Assembly (NCBI GenBank): GCA_030266985.1
Contig: JAJDJB010000016.1
Span: forward strand, 1-36,697
DNA: 36,697 bases
DNA from: Synergistaceae bacterium OttesenSCG-928-D05
GTDB taxonomy: Bacteria > Synergistota > Synergistia > Synergistales > Synergistaceae
Reading direction: 5' to 3'
The notes under the pieces are model-generated. The model made no database searches, was not told where the DNA came from, and saw only the letters and a list, made by a program, of their open reading frames with translations. Below, in pieces: positions 8,247 to 15,399 of the stretch (positions are counted from its first letter, which is position 1; each line of letters begins with the position of its first letter). The position numbers were made by a program, and so were the translations under genes.

Positions 8247-8284
8247 AAAATCCCCCCGCGCGATCAAAACGCAGGGGGATTTTA
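8247..8284. terminator. Bidirectional terminator between lysA and mntP
   Basis: The arms AAAATCCCCC and GGGGGATTTT enclose a 17-nt loop, with A- and T-rich flanks on both sides. It separates the convergent genes lysA (+) and mntP (-). Confidence 0.8.
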
Positions 8285-8317
8285 AGTCTTATAAAACAAA
8301 TAGAAGAAAAATGTAGC

Positions 8318-8875
8318 CTACAGCGCCATATATGCGATTCTGGCGGCAATGCAGAGCAGGACGCCGCTGCCGAAATACTGCGCGCGCTGCCCCATTTTCT
8401 CCCCCATCTTTCCCCCGCCAAGTCCGCCGGCCATGGAGAGCGCAAACGTGATGACCCCGGCTGCGCCTGCGAGCAAAAAGGCAGAACCGCCAGCGCTTTC
8501 GATGGAAAAACCGACGGCAAGCGCGTCGAGAGAGGTTGCAAACGCGAGAACGATGACGTTTTTTGTGTTTACGTCAAGCGAAGGACAGCTTCCGCCGGTT
8601 TTATACGTCTCCCAGATCATTTTGACTGCGACCCAGACGATCAGTGCTGCTGCGATCCAAGGCGTCCAGCTGTTGAAAAAGCCGGAAAGGTGCTCCGCGA
8701 TCTCCGCGCCGATCAGCGGCATGAAAAACTGGAAAACGCCGAACGCGCTTCCCAAAATTAGCGCAGTTCTCAGTTTTGCGCCGCGCTGCGCAATTCCGAT
8801 ACATATTGAGACAGAAAATGCGTCCATTGCCAAAGAAATCGCGGTCGCAAGGACCGCGAGGATGCCCATTTGCAT
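8318..8875 (-). CDS. mntP: Manganese efflux pump MntP family
   Basis: A 185-residue membrane protein with six predicted helices. It shows the two MntP family signatures, AISLAMDAFSVSICIG near the N-terminus and ATSLDALAVGFSIES at about residue 115. Their conserved Asp residues lie within the membrane and are required for Mn2+ export in the E. coli homologue. Its ATG directly follows the stop codon of the AI-2E family gene, and AGGAGGA about 10 nt upstream lies inside that gene's end, so the two are cotranscribed. No yybP-ykoY manganese riboswitch was seen ahead of the pair. Confidence 0.9.
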   Translation of the reverse strand: MQMGILAVLATAISLAMDAFSVSICIGIAQRGAKLRTALILGSAFGVFQFFMPLIGAEIAEHLSGFFNSWTPWIAAALIVWVAVKMIWETYKTGGSCPSLDVNTKNVIVLAFATSLDALAVGFSIESAGGSAFLLAGAAGVITFALSMAGGLGGGKMGEKMGQRAQYFGSGVLLCIAARIAYMAL

Positions 8876-9997
8876 TTAAGAAAAGTCCTCCTGCCGCTTA
8901 AGCCGTCGCGCACGGTATATATCCAGCACGATGGTAAATAATACCATAACAAGCGGTCCGAGGAAGACGCCGATGAACCCCCAGGCGATTACACCGCCGA
9001 AAAGCCCGATAATGATAAGCAGCGTCGAAATCTCTTCGCCATTGCCTGTCGCTTTGATCAGGAAAGGCCGCATGAGGTTGTCGATCATGCTCACGAGCGC
9101 GCCGCCCCAGAGCAAAAGAAAAACAGCGCTTTTCACATGTCCGGTAGCTGCCAGATAAATTGCGCCCGGAAGCCAGACGACGGATGTCCCCGCCGGGAAC
9201 ATGCCGAAGAAGAACATCAGCATGCCAAAAAAAGCGGGGCTGTTCAACCCTGCAATCCACCAGCCAATCGCGCCGAGCAGCGCCTGAATCGCTACTGTCA
9301 GCACGATGCCGTATACGACAGAATTTACCATGTGTTTGGCGCGCGAGAAGAAAAGTTCTTTTTCATCGGCGCAAAGCGGAGTGATGCTTTTAATGTAGGC
9401 AAGGATCGCACCGCCGTCGCGAATAAAGAAGAAAGATGTCATCAATATGATGGCAAGATCCAACGCGAGCGAAGACGCGCCCTGTATGATTCGTCTGGAA
9501 AAACCGGTCAGAAAAGTTCCGGTCCAAGCAGCAAGCTTTTGCAGAGACGCCGTTACCGCTTCCGTATCCCTTAAGAAAGAAACGACCTGACTTGTGATCC
9601 AGTCGGGCATCCAGGAAGGAACGTATGCATAGGGATCGCGTGCCTGGTCCGGCTCAAGTCCGCTGAAAAAATTTCCAGCGCTTGCAACGAGCTTCGTGAC
9701 CTCGTTTCCAAGCGAAAAGAAAATCAAAACGAGCGGAATAATAATAACAAAACCGACGATCACGAGTGTAATCCCCGCTGCCAGCGAAGGCGCAGGCTGC
9801 TTTCGGAAACGGATGCGCCTGTTGAAATAATCGTACACGGGCTTGACGGTGAAGGCGAGCAGCGCAGCCCAGAGCAAGCCGATCATGAGCGGGGCCGTTA
9901 CCTGCCATGCAAGCAGAGCGAAAATCGCAAAAAAAGCAACAAAGGAGCCGCCTTGTTCGATCCATGAATTTGGACTATTTTGCTGATTCGATGTCAT
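8876..9997 (-). CDS. AI-2E family transporter (YdiK/PerM-like)
   Basis: A 373-residue integral membrane protein with about eight helices arranged as in the AI-2E family (formerly UPF0118). An N-terminal pair of helices (FFAIFALLAWQVTAPLMIGLLWAAL) is followed by a third helix, an extracytoplasmic region with amphipathic segments, and a C-terminal block. The C-terminal block includes GLFGGVIAWGFIGVFLGPLVM, a well-conserved family motif. Members export autoinducer-2 or act as Na+/H+ or general permeases; the substrate is not deducible here. GGGGAG precedes the ATG, and mntP follows without a gap. Confidence 0.88.
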   Translation of the reverse strand: MTSNQQNSPNSWIEQGGSFVAFFAIFALLAWQVTAPLMIGLLWAALLAFTVKPVYDYFNRRIRFRKQPAPSLAAGITLVIVGFVIIIPLVLIFFSLGNEVTKLVASAGNFFSGLEPDQARDPYAYVPSWMPDWITSQVVSFLRDTEAVTASLQKLAAWTGTFLTGFSRRIIQGASSLALDLAIILMTSFFFIRDGGAILAYIKSITPLCADEKELFFSRAKHMVNSVVYGIVLTVAIQALLGAIGWWIAGLNSPAFFGMLMFFFGMFPAGTSVVWLPGAIYLAATGHVKSAVFLLLWGGALVSMIDNLMRPFLIKATGNGEEISTLLIIIGLFGGVIAWGFIGVFLGPLVMVLFTIVLDIYRARRLKRQEDFS

Positions 9998-10016
9998 ATG
10001 TTATTCTCCCCCGTGG

Positions 10017-10025
10017 TGCTATAAT
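10017..10025 (+). promoter_or_regulatory. Extended -10 element for ftsZ
   Basis: TGCTATAAT is a consensus extended -10 (TGnTATAAT) 117 nt upstream of the ftsZ start. No convincing -35 lies at 17 nt. It falls just beyond the AI-2E gene's start in the divergent intergenic region. Confidence 0.55.
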
Positions 10026-10141
10026 GGTAAAGGGCACGCTATAAGTCTATTTCGGCGCGGACTGGCCTTCGCGCGCAGCGGTCGGGCCGCCCTCAGATTA
10101 TACAGCTTCCAAACTTTTATTACGTCAGGAGTGGTGGTCTC

Positions 10142-11500
10142 TTGGGTATTCTAGCGGAAAACCTGCATCTTCCGGAACCGGAAGAACACGCAAAACCCTC
10201 CGAACATAATCCTCCCTTTGCCATCGATAAACCGGAGCGCGCCCGGCGGGAAGTGATCCGTGTCGTCGCAGTCGGCGGCGGCGGCGGCAACGCACTGAAC
10301 CATATCATCAGCAAGGGCCTTGAAGGGGTAGGCTTGCTCGCGGTCAATACCGACGCGCGCAGTCTGGATATGTCTTTATGCAAGGACAAAATTATCCTTG
10401 GAGAAAATGTTACGAAAGGCCTCGGCGCAGGCGCAATGCCAGAAGTGGGCGAACGCGCGGCGCGGGAGTCCCTCCCGGAAATTCGTGAGTTTTTGCGCGG
10501 TTCGGACATGGTCTATTTTACCGCGGGCATGGGCGGCGGCACCGGAACAGGGGCGCTCCCCGTCATTGCGGCGGCGGCAAAAGAAATGGGAATTCTGACC
10601 GTTGCGGTTGTGACAAAACCGTTCTTCTTTGAAGGCGCGCGCAGAAAGCGTTACGCAGAAGAAGGTATCGCGAAACTGCGGGATAATGTCGACGCGCTGA
10701 TCGTTGTACCGAACGACAGGTTGCTCGATGTTTCAAACCGCGAAACGCCGCTTAACGAAAGCTTCTCAATGGCGGACGAAGTCCTGCGGCAGGCGGTGCT
10801 CGGCGTTACGAACCTCGTAACGAAACCCGGCATGGTCAACGTCGACTTCGCGGACCTGAAGGCCGTAATGAAACAGGCAGGCCCGGCTGTCATGGGAATC
10901 GGCAGCGCTTCGGGCGAGAACAGAATCGCAAAAGCGCTTCAGCAGGCGCTCGAAAGTCCGCTTATGGAATGTTCCATGCAGGGCGCGAAAGGTGTGCTGA
11001 TGAATATCACGTGCGGAGAAGACCTTGGCATCCTTGAGATAAGCGAAGCCGCGGCACACATTGAAAATATCATCTCGGATGACGCCGTCTTCGTATGGGG
11101 ATGTGCGGAAGATCCGGATCTTGAAGGTTCTATCGAAATCGTAGTCGTTGCAACGGGCTTTGAAGAAGAAACCGGACATGCGCCCTTGCCTCCGCGGCCG
11201 AGAGCGGATGCCAACCCGTGGCGCAAGCCGCCAACTGAAAGTCTGTTTCCGCGGCATACGCCTCAGGTAGAATTTGACGTACAGGAAATCAGAGACCCCG
11301 GCGAAACGGTGCAGGAAATGCCGCCTGTGGAGCCGGAACGCCCGCGTTTGATCTCGGAAATGCTCACGGAATCCGGTCCTTCCTGGCTCGGCGAAAAAAG
11401 CGACGATGCCAAAGCGATCATTGAAAGCAAGACGAAGACAGATCAATACGATTCGCCGACGTTTTTGCGTGAAGCGCGAGCTCTTCGCAAACCCCAGTAA
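10142..11500 (+). CDS. ftsZ: Cell division GTPase FtsZ
   Basis: FtsZ polymerises with GTP into the Z-ring at the division site. The 452-residue protein starts at TTG 10142 with AGGAG 10 nt upstream. It has an unusually long N-terminal lead of about 35 residues before the GTPase core (IRVVAVGGGGGNALNHI). The tubulin signature GGGTGTG is at residues 131-137, and the T7 catalytic loop is NVDFADLKAVM. A variable, proline-rich linker of about 100 residues leads to a C-terminal peptide (QYDSPTFLREARALRKPQ) that fits the FtsA/ZipA-binding consensus. No other division gene is adjacent, so it stands outside a dcw cluster in this window. A terminator follows at 11540. Confidence 0.96.
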   Translation: MGILAENLHLPEPEEHAKPSEHNPPFAIDKPERARREVIRVVAVGGGGGNALNHIISKGLEGVGLLAVNTDARSLDMSLCKDKIILGENVTKGLGAGAMPEVGERAARESLPEIREFLRGSDMVYFTAGMGGGTGTGALPVIAAAAKEMGILTVAVVTKPFFFEGARRKRYAEEGIAKLRDNVDALIVVPNDRLLDVSNRETPLNESFSMADEVLRQAVLGVTNLVTKPGMVNVDFADLKAVMKQAGPAVMGIGSASGENRIAKALQQALESPLMECSMQGAKGVLMNITCGEDLGILEISEAAAHIENIISDDAVFVWGCAEDPDLEGSIEIVVVATGFEEETGHAPLPPRPRADANPWRKPPTESLFPRHTPQVEFDVQEIRDPGETVQEMPPVEPERPRLISEMLTESGPSWLGEKSDDAKAIIESKTKTDQYDSPTFLREARALRKPQ

Positions 11501-11539
11501 GAACACGGCGTTAACACTTCACGAACTTAGAAACAATTA

Positions 11540-11592
11540 AAGCCCGATTCACGGCGTACGCGAACCGTACGGCCCACGGTCGGGCTTCTTTG
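11540..11592 (+). terminator. Terminator of ftsZ
   Basis: The outer arms AAGCCCGA / TCGGGCTT and an inner CGTACG / CGTACG pair form a long interrupted hairpin, followed by a short T-rich tail (CTTTG). It begins 40 nt after the ftsZ stop. Confidence 0.7.
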
Positions 11593-11770
11593 ATGCTTCA
11601 CGCAGGCAGAAGCCTATATTTTACGAAAATTAAGGCGACGCTTTCCTTGCGATCTTTTCCGCATGAAAAAAATTTCTTTCTTCTATATATATAAAAATCG
11701 AAAGCAAATTCCGCGAGAAAAAACTTTTTTGAAAAAGCGTAGCAATCGCTGCGCTCTGTTTGTCGAGCCC

Positions 11771-11795
11771 GAAATAGGTTAATAAAAGCCAAACG
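11771..11795. repeat. Shared 25-nt upstream motif, copy 2
   Basis: Matches positions 635-659 in 21 of 25 bases in the same orientation. It lies about 60 nt upstream of the -10 element of the following gene. Confidence 0.5.
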
Positions 11796-11855
11796 CTTTT
11801 ACCACTTTTTTGAGCTATTTTGAGACGAAAAAAGTTTCGGCAAGTACGCAGTCGG

Positions 11856-11864
11856 TGCTATAAT
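11856..11864 (+). promoter_or_regulatory. Extended -10 promoter element
   Basis: TGCTATAAT, identical to the element ahead of ftsZ, lies 60 nt upstream of the next start codon. The -35 position (TTCGGC) is poor, as is common with extended -10 promoters. Confidence 0.6.
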
Positions 11865-11923
11865 TTTCTTATTGCGTCTTTGGCGCGAACCTGATTTGTA
11901 TAAACGTAACGGGAGGAATATCA

Positions 11924-12427
11924 ATGTCAGCACATACAGGTGCGGAGTTTGACTACGAAATCTGCAACAGCAGGATACGCCCCATTGCAGAGGCCTTGAT
12001 TAAAAAATTCGAGGAACTTCGCCATATCGACCCGGACAAGATTCTTTTTATCGTGAACCACAAAAGCGCAGGAAGCAAAAAGCAGATGGTGCTCGCGCGT
12101 ACCAGCAGGATCTCGCCGAAATGGACGGAGCTCCTTTATCAGCTTGGCGCGGTTTCCTACTTCTATATTATTGAGTTTTACGAAAAAACGACCGCGACGA
12201 TGGACGAAAGCCAGATGGTCGCACTCGTGTACCGTGAATTGCGCCGAATCGGACCAGAGGGTGAGATTTTGACGCCGGACGTGCACGACTGGTGGCAGGT
12301 TTTGATGGGATTGGGCCGCAAGTGGTTCTATCCCGACAACAGCTGCCCGAACTTGCTGGATGACGATGTCGACTGGAAAAAACTGATGGGCACCTATTAT
12401 GACGGACCGCCGCAGGTTGCGGAATAA
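11924..12427 (+). CDS. Phage-metallopeptidase-like protein with decayed zinc motif
   Basis: A 167-residue soluble protein, ATG preceded by GGGAGGA. Its order of elements follows the putative phage metallopeptidase family (PhageMetallopep): an N-terminal helix (IRPIAEALIKKFEELRHIDPDKILFIV), a basic KSAGSKKQMVLARTSRISPKW strand region, and YIIEFYEKTT. Next comes the segment that should hold HELxH, then a distal His-Asp. Here the first site reads YRELRRIG, so both zinc histidines are Arg (Arg104, Arg108) while Glu105 and the distal His121-Asp122 remain. Hydrolysis by the standard mechanism is unlikely; a regulatory or binding role is more plausible. It is monocistronic with its own promoter and terminator. 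The family call is from remembered pattern, not a search. Confidence 0.65.
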   Translation: MSAHTGAEFDYEICNSRIRPIAEALIKKFEELRHIDPDKILFIVNHKSAGSKKQMVLARTSRISPKWTELLYQLGAVSYFYIIEFYEKTTATMDESQMVALVYRELRRIGPEGEILTPDVHDWWQVLMGLGRKWFYPDNSCPNLLDDDVDWKKLMGTYYDGPPQVAE

Positions 12428-12461
12428 AAACTGTCATACAATTCCCGGCGAAATAAAAATC

Positions 12462-12501
12462 AACAATGGCCTTGCAGGTACAAGCGAGGCCATTGTTTTT
12501 T
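12462..12501 (+). terminator. Terminator of the metallopeptidase-like gene
   Basis: An 11-bp perfect stem (AACAATGGCCT / AGGCCATTGTT) with a 14-nt loop is followed by further T residues, about 35 nt after the stop. Confidence 0.88.
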
Positions 12502-12623
12502 GAAAACCTTTTGCCGCATCGAGAAGTTAGAATTCTATCGCTAACGGCGCTGCCCCTCTCTGAACAGAAAATTCTCAAAAAATAAATTCTTTCATTAAAA
12601 ACCATGTCCGAAAACAGCCAGAC

Positions 12624-12651
12624 TTTGGAGGCGATAATGATATGCTATACC
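12624..12651 (+). promoter_or_regulatory. Probable promoter of the alkylation-repair operon
   Basis: TTTGGA (12624-12629) and TATACC (12646-12651) are 16 nt apart, with TG one base ahead of the -10 (extended -10). It lies just upstream of the Ada-AlkA start at 12677. Autoregulation by the Ada domain is expected in this family, but I could not identify an Ada box. Confidence 0.45.
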
Positions 12652-12676
12652 TGTGACAGCAAAAGGAGGCAAGGAT

Positions 12677-14134
12677 ATGGAAAACAGCAGCAATCTATAT
12701 GCGGCATTTAAGGCGAAAGACACGCGGTTTGACGGACGTTTCTTTGTCGGCATATCGACCACAGGAATATATTGCCGTCCGGTGTGCCGGGCGCGACAGC
12801 CTTTGGAAAAAAACTGTACATTTTTCACAACGGCGGCGGAAGCGGAACAAGCCGGATACCGCCCCTGCCTTCTCTGCCGTCCGGAACTTGCCCCCGGAAC
12901 TTCAAAGACGGACGCCAATGCGGATTTGGTTTACAGGGCGGGCAGGATGCTGGAAGAAAACTGCGGAAACGGGCTGAGCCTGGAAGCGTTGGCTAAACGA
13001 CTGGGCTGCACAGATCGGCACCTACGGCGGGTGTTCACGGCGGAATATAATGTGTCGCCGGTTCAATATCTTCAAACATGCAGATTACTCCTTGCCAAAA
13101 ACCTGCTCACTGACACAAAATTATCGGTTCTGGACGTGGCGATGGCAGCGGGGTTTGGCAGCCTGCGACGTTTCAATGATGTTTTTAAAAAGCATTACGG
13201 CCTTTCTCCAACGGATTTGCGAAAACAGGTATCCGAAGAAAAACGATACAACGGCGATGTCACGGTAGCGCTTGGATACCGTCCGCCATATCGCTGGGAA
13301 GAAATGTTGAACTTCCTTGCCGCCCGTACCATCGCTGGCGTCGATTCTGTGCGCGCTGGTGCATATTGGCGTACCGCCCATTTTGTCACCGCGGAGAACA
13401 AGCACGTTTACGGCTGGCTGCGGGTGGCCCGTCACAAGAAAAAGGACGCTTTGGTCGTTACCGTAAGCGAATCCCTATTACCCGTATTACCCCGGGTTTT
13501 GGCACGGGTTCGGCACTTGTTCGATCTGTATAGCGACCCCGATGTTATATACCAAACATTATCTGCGATGAATGATATCCGTCCAGGCTTGTGTGTTCCC
13601 GGACTTCGTTTGCCGGGAAGTTTCAATGCCTTTGAAATGGCGGTGCGAGCGGTGCTGGGGCAGCAAATTACCGTAAAAGCGGCAAGCACCTTAGCCGCAA
13701 GATTGACGGCGGCTTTCGGCATACCCGTCAATACGGGGCAGGACGGCCTGACACACGTGTTCCCTTCTCCTGCAGAAATCCTTGCTTTGGAAGGGCCGAT
13801 TGAAAGCCACTTGGGCCCGTTGGGAATTATCGCTGCACGGGCGAAAACGATCTATGAACTAGCGCGTGCATTCGCCGAGGGTGAAATTGAATTTAATCTC
13901 CCGGCCAGTCCGGAAGAAGAAATGAAAAAATTGATGGCGATTCGGGGGATCGGGAGCTGGACGGCACAGTATATTGCGATGCGCGCGATGGAATGGCCGG
14001 ACGCTTTTCTTGAAACGGACATTGGCGTCAGGAAGGCTCTTGCCCCACATACGCCGAAAGAGCTGTTGAAAATGGCGGAGGCGTGGCGTCCCTGGAGAAG
14101 TTACGCGACGATTAACCTTTGGAACGCACTGTAA
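12677..14134 (+). CDS. Ada-AlkA fusion: methylphosphotriester sensor/AraC regulator plus 3-methyladenine glycosylase
   Basis: The ATG at 12677 has AAAAGGAGG 7 nt upstream; the product is 485 residues. Residues 5-75 are the Ada zinc domain, with Cys33, Cys37, Cys64 and Cys67 (YCRPVC and PCLLC), where the first cysteine takes methyl groups from DNA phosphotriesters. An AraC-type double helix-turn-helix follows at about 90-185 (LSLEALAKRLGCTDRHLRRVF, LSVLDVAMAAGFGSLRRF). The C-terminal half is AlkA: an N-terminal AlkA domain (ALGYRPPYRW), then the HhH-GPD motif MAIRGIGSWTAQYIAMRA with catalytic Asp448 in ETDIG. It excises alkylated bases and probably activates its own operon when methylated. It is cotranscribed with ogt. 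The same fusion-plus-methyltransferase layout is known in mycobacteria. Confidence 0.93.
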   Translation: MENSSNLYAAFKAKDTRFDGRFFVGISTTGIYCRPVCRARQPLEKNCTFFTTAAEAEQAGYRPCLLCRPELAPGTSKTDANADLVYRAGRMLEENCGNGLSLEALAKRLGCTDRHLRRVFTAEYNVSPVQYLQTCRLLLAKNLLTDTKLSVLDVAMAAGFGSLRRFNDVFKKHYGLSPTDLRKQVSEEKRYNGDVTVALGYRPPYRWEEMLNFLAARTIAGVDSVRAGAYWRTAHFVTAENKHVYGWLRVARHKKKDALVVTVSESLLPVLPRVLARVRHLFDLYSDPDVIYQTLSAMNDIRPGLCVPGLRLPGSFNAFEMAVRAVLGQQITVKAASTLAARLTAAFGIPVNTGQDGLTHVFPSPAEILALEGPIESHLGPLGIIAARAKTIYELARAFAEGEIEFNLPASPEEEMKKLMAIRGIGSWTAQYIAMRAMEWPDAFLETDIGVRKALAPHTPKELLKMAEAWRPWRSYATINLWNAL

Positions 14135-14145
14135 GGAGGCGGAAC

Positions 14146-14685
14146 ATGTATTATTCAACGACGTACACGTCGCCGGTAGGTGTTATCACACTGGCGTGCG
14201 ACGGCGACAATCTTGTCGGTCTGTGGATGGAAGGACAGAAATATCACGGCGATACCATACTCGAAGAAATGATTCCGAAGAATGATATCCCCATATTCGA
14301 CACTGCCAAAAAATGGCTGGACCGGTATTTTGCCGGAGAGAAACCTGCCGTTTCGGAATTGCCGCTGGCTCCCATAGGCGGCGCGTTTCGACAAGAGGTG
14401 TGGCGCATTCTCTGTGAGATCCCTTATGGTGAGGTCATAACCTATGGCGATATCGCGAAGAAAATGGCTGTAAAGCTGAACAAACAAAGCATGTCGAGCC
14501 AGGCTGTCGGCGGCGCGGTAGGGCATAATCCCGTCTCTATCGTTATTCCGTGCCATCGTGTCGTCGGTTCCAGCGGAAGCCTGACGGGTTACGCCGGAGG
14601 CGTTGGAATTAAGAAAAAATTGCTGGAGTTGGATGGCGTCGATGTGTCTCGTTTTTTTGTGCCGACCAAAGGTACCGCGCTGTAA
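14146..14685 (+). CDS. ogt: Methylated-DNA-[protein]-cysteine S-methyltransferase
   Basis: A suicide enzyme that transfers the methyl group from O6-methylguanine to its own cysteine. The ATG at 14146 has AAGGAGG 6 nt upstream, and that site overlaps the Ada-AlkA stop codon, so translation is coupled. The 179-residue protein has the short N-terminal domain (STTYTSPVGVITLACDGDNLVGLW) and the C-terminal DNA-binding domain (FRQEVWRILCEIPYGEVITYGDIAK). The active site is PCHRVVGSSGSLTGYAGG with Cys136 as acceptor. A terminator follows at 14758. Confidence 0.95.
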   Translation: MYYSTTYTSPVGVITLACDGDNLVGLWMEGQKYHGDTILEEMIPKNDIPIFDTAKKWLDRYFAGEKPAVSELPLAPIGGAFRQEVWRILCEIPYGEVITYGDIAKKMAVKLNKQSMSSQAVGGAVGHNPVSIVIPCHRVVGSSGSLTGYAGGVGIKKKLLELDGVDVSRFFVPTKGTAL

Positions 14686-14757
14686 ATTAAGACGCGCGCA
14701 GATTTCCGCAAGATTGCGCGGGATTGGTTTTTGCCCTTTCCTTTATAGAACATAACA

Positions 14758-14790
14758 AACGACCGGCTATGTGCCGGTCGTTCTGATTTA
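14758..14790. terminator. Terminator between ogt and the exported-protein gene
   Basis: A 10-bp perfect stem (AACGACCGGC / GCCGGTCGTT) with a 5-nt loop and a T-rich flank (CTGATTT). The reverse strand reads GTTTGTT after the stem, so it may serve both convergent genes. Confidence 0.75.
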
Positions 14791-14828
14791 GTTTGTTGTC
14801 GTGCGCGCCGCGCACGTGATATTTCCTA

Positions 14829-15200
14829 TCAGGTTACGGTCTTGATTTCGATGTACTCCGTTTTTCCATCTTTCAGCAGTTTTAGGTCGTAAATATTGTA
14901 GAGCGCCAGGCGATTCCAATGCAGCTCCTTTCCTTTTGCGTCCACGGCCTTTACGTCCCAGACGCGCGGCACTGCGCTTCTGTCAAATGGGATCGCGCCA
15001 AGTTTGCCGTGTTCGATCTTTGTCTCAAGGATATTTTTCGACCAGTCGCCCGTGTCGGCATGGGCGATATAAATTTCCTGAATCACCACGCCGGTTTCAT
15101 TTCTTATATTAATTCCTCCCGGAATCACGCAGTCCGCCGACAGAACTCCGGCGGCGAACAGAAGGAGGATGACGGGGATTGCAAATATATTTTTTTTCAT
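14829..15200 (-). CDS. Small exported protein of unknown function
   Basis: The frame is open further upstream, but the ATG at 15200 begins a clear signal peptide (MKKNIFAIPVILLLFAAGVLSA) and GAGAGG lies about 10 nt before it. The product is 123 residues. The Cys near the cleavage site (LSADC) does not make a proper lipobox, so signal peptidase I cleavage after LSA is likelier. The mature part looks all-beta: INIRNETGVVIQEIYIAHADTGDW, then a strand-rich region ending DLKLLKDGKTEYIEIK. This resembles small periplasmic proteins found in spirochaetes and other anaerobes, but I cannot name a function. It is divergent from the macroglobulin gene. Confidence 0.7.
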   Translation of the reverse strand: MKKNIFAIPVILLLFAAGVLSADCVIPGGINIRNETGVVIQEIYIAHADTGDWSKNILETKIEHGKLGAIPFDRSAVPRVWDVKAVDAKGKELHWNRLALYNIYDLKLLKDGKTEYIEIKTVT

Positions 15201-15355
15201 TGCTTTCAGCACCTCTCGATGAGAACTTCTGGCATCGATTATAGCGCGAAAAGAGTTTGCGGTCGAAATAAAAACGCAAAAAAATACACGGTGAAATGCG
15301 GATGTAAAAATGTCGGGTAAAGCGGATTCTTTGCGTATGCGGTAATTTTTATAAA

Positions 15356-15364
15356 TGATACAAT
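15356..15364 (+). promoter_or_regulatory. Extended -10 element ahead of the macroglobulin-pbpC operon
   Basis: TGATACAAT fits the extended -10 pattern and lies 36 nt upstream of the chosen start at 15400. No good -35 is visible. Confidence 0.4.
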
Positions 15365-15399
15365 TTATACGTTCGGAAATTAATTCGGAGGTCATGTCG

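Larger units (their letters stand above)
11501..11923. other. Intergenic region: terminator, shared motif and promoter
   Basis: This 423-nt gap holds the ftsZ terminator (11540-11592), a run of A/T-rich DNA, the second copy of the 25-nt shared motif (11771-11795) and an extended -10 promoter (11856-11864). A 64-codon reverse-strand frame at 11598-11792 has no ribosome binding site and no recognisable content, so I do not call it. Confidence 0.6.

Noticed and set aside
9998-10141. A possible manganese (yybP-ykoY) riboswitch near the mntP pair
   Set aside because: The reverse-strand leader is too short and shows none of the conserved riboswitch elements; the region instead holds the ftsZ promoter.
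11598-11792. A 64-codon reverse-strand frame after ftsZ
   Set aside because: A/T-rich sequence without a ribosome site or motif; it overlaps the shared 25-nt repeat.
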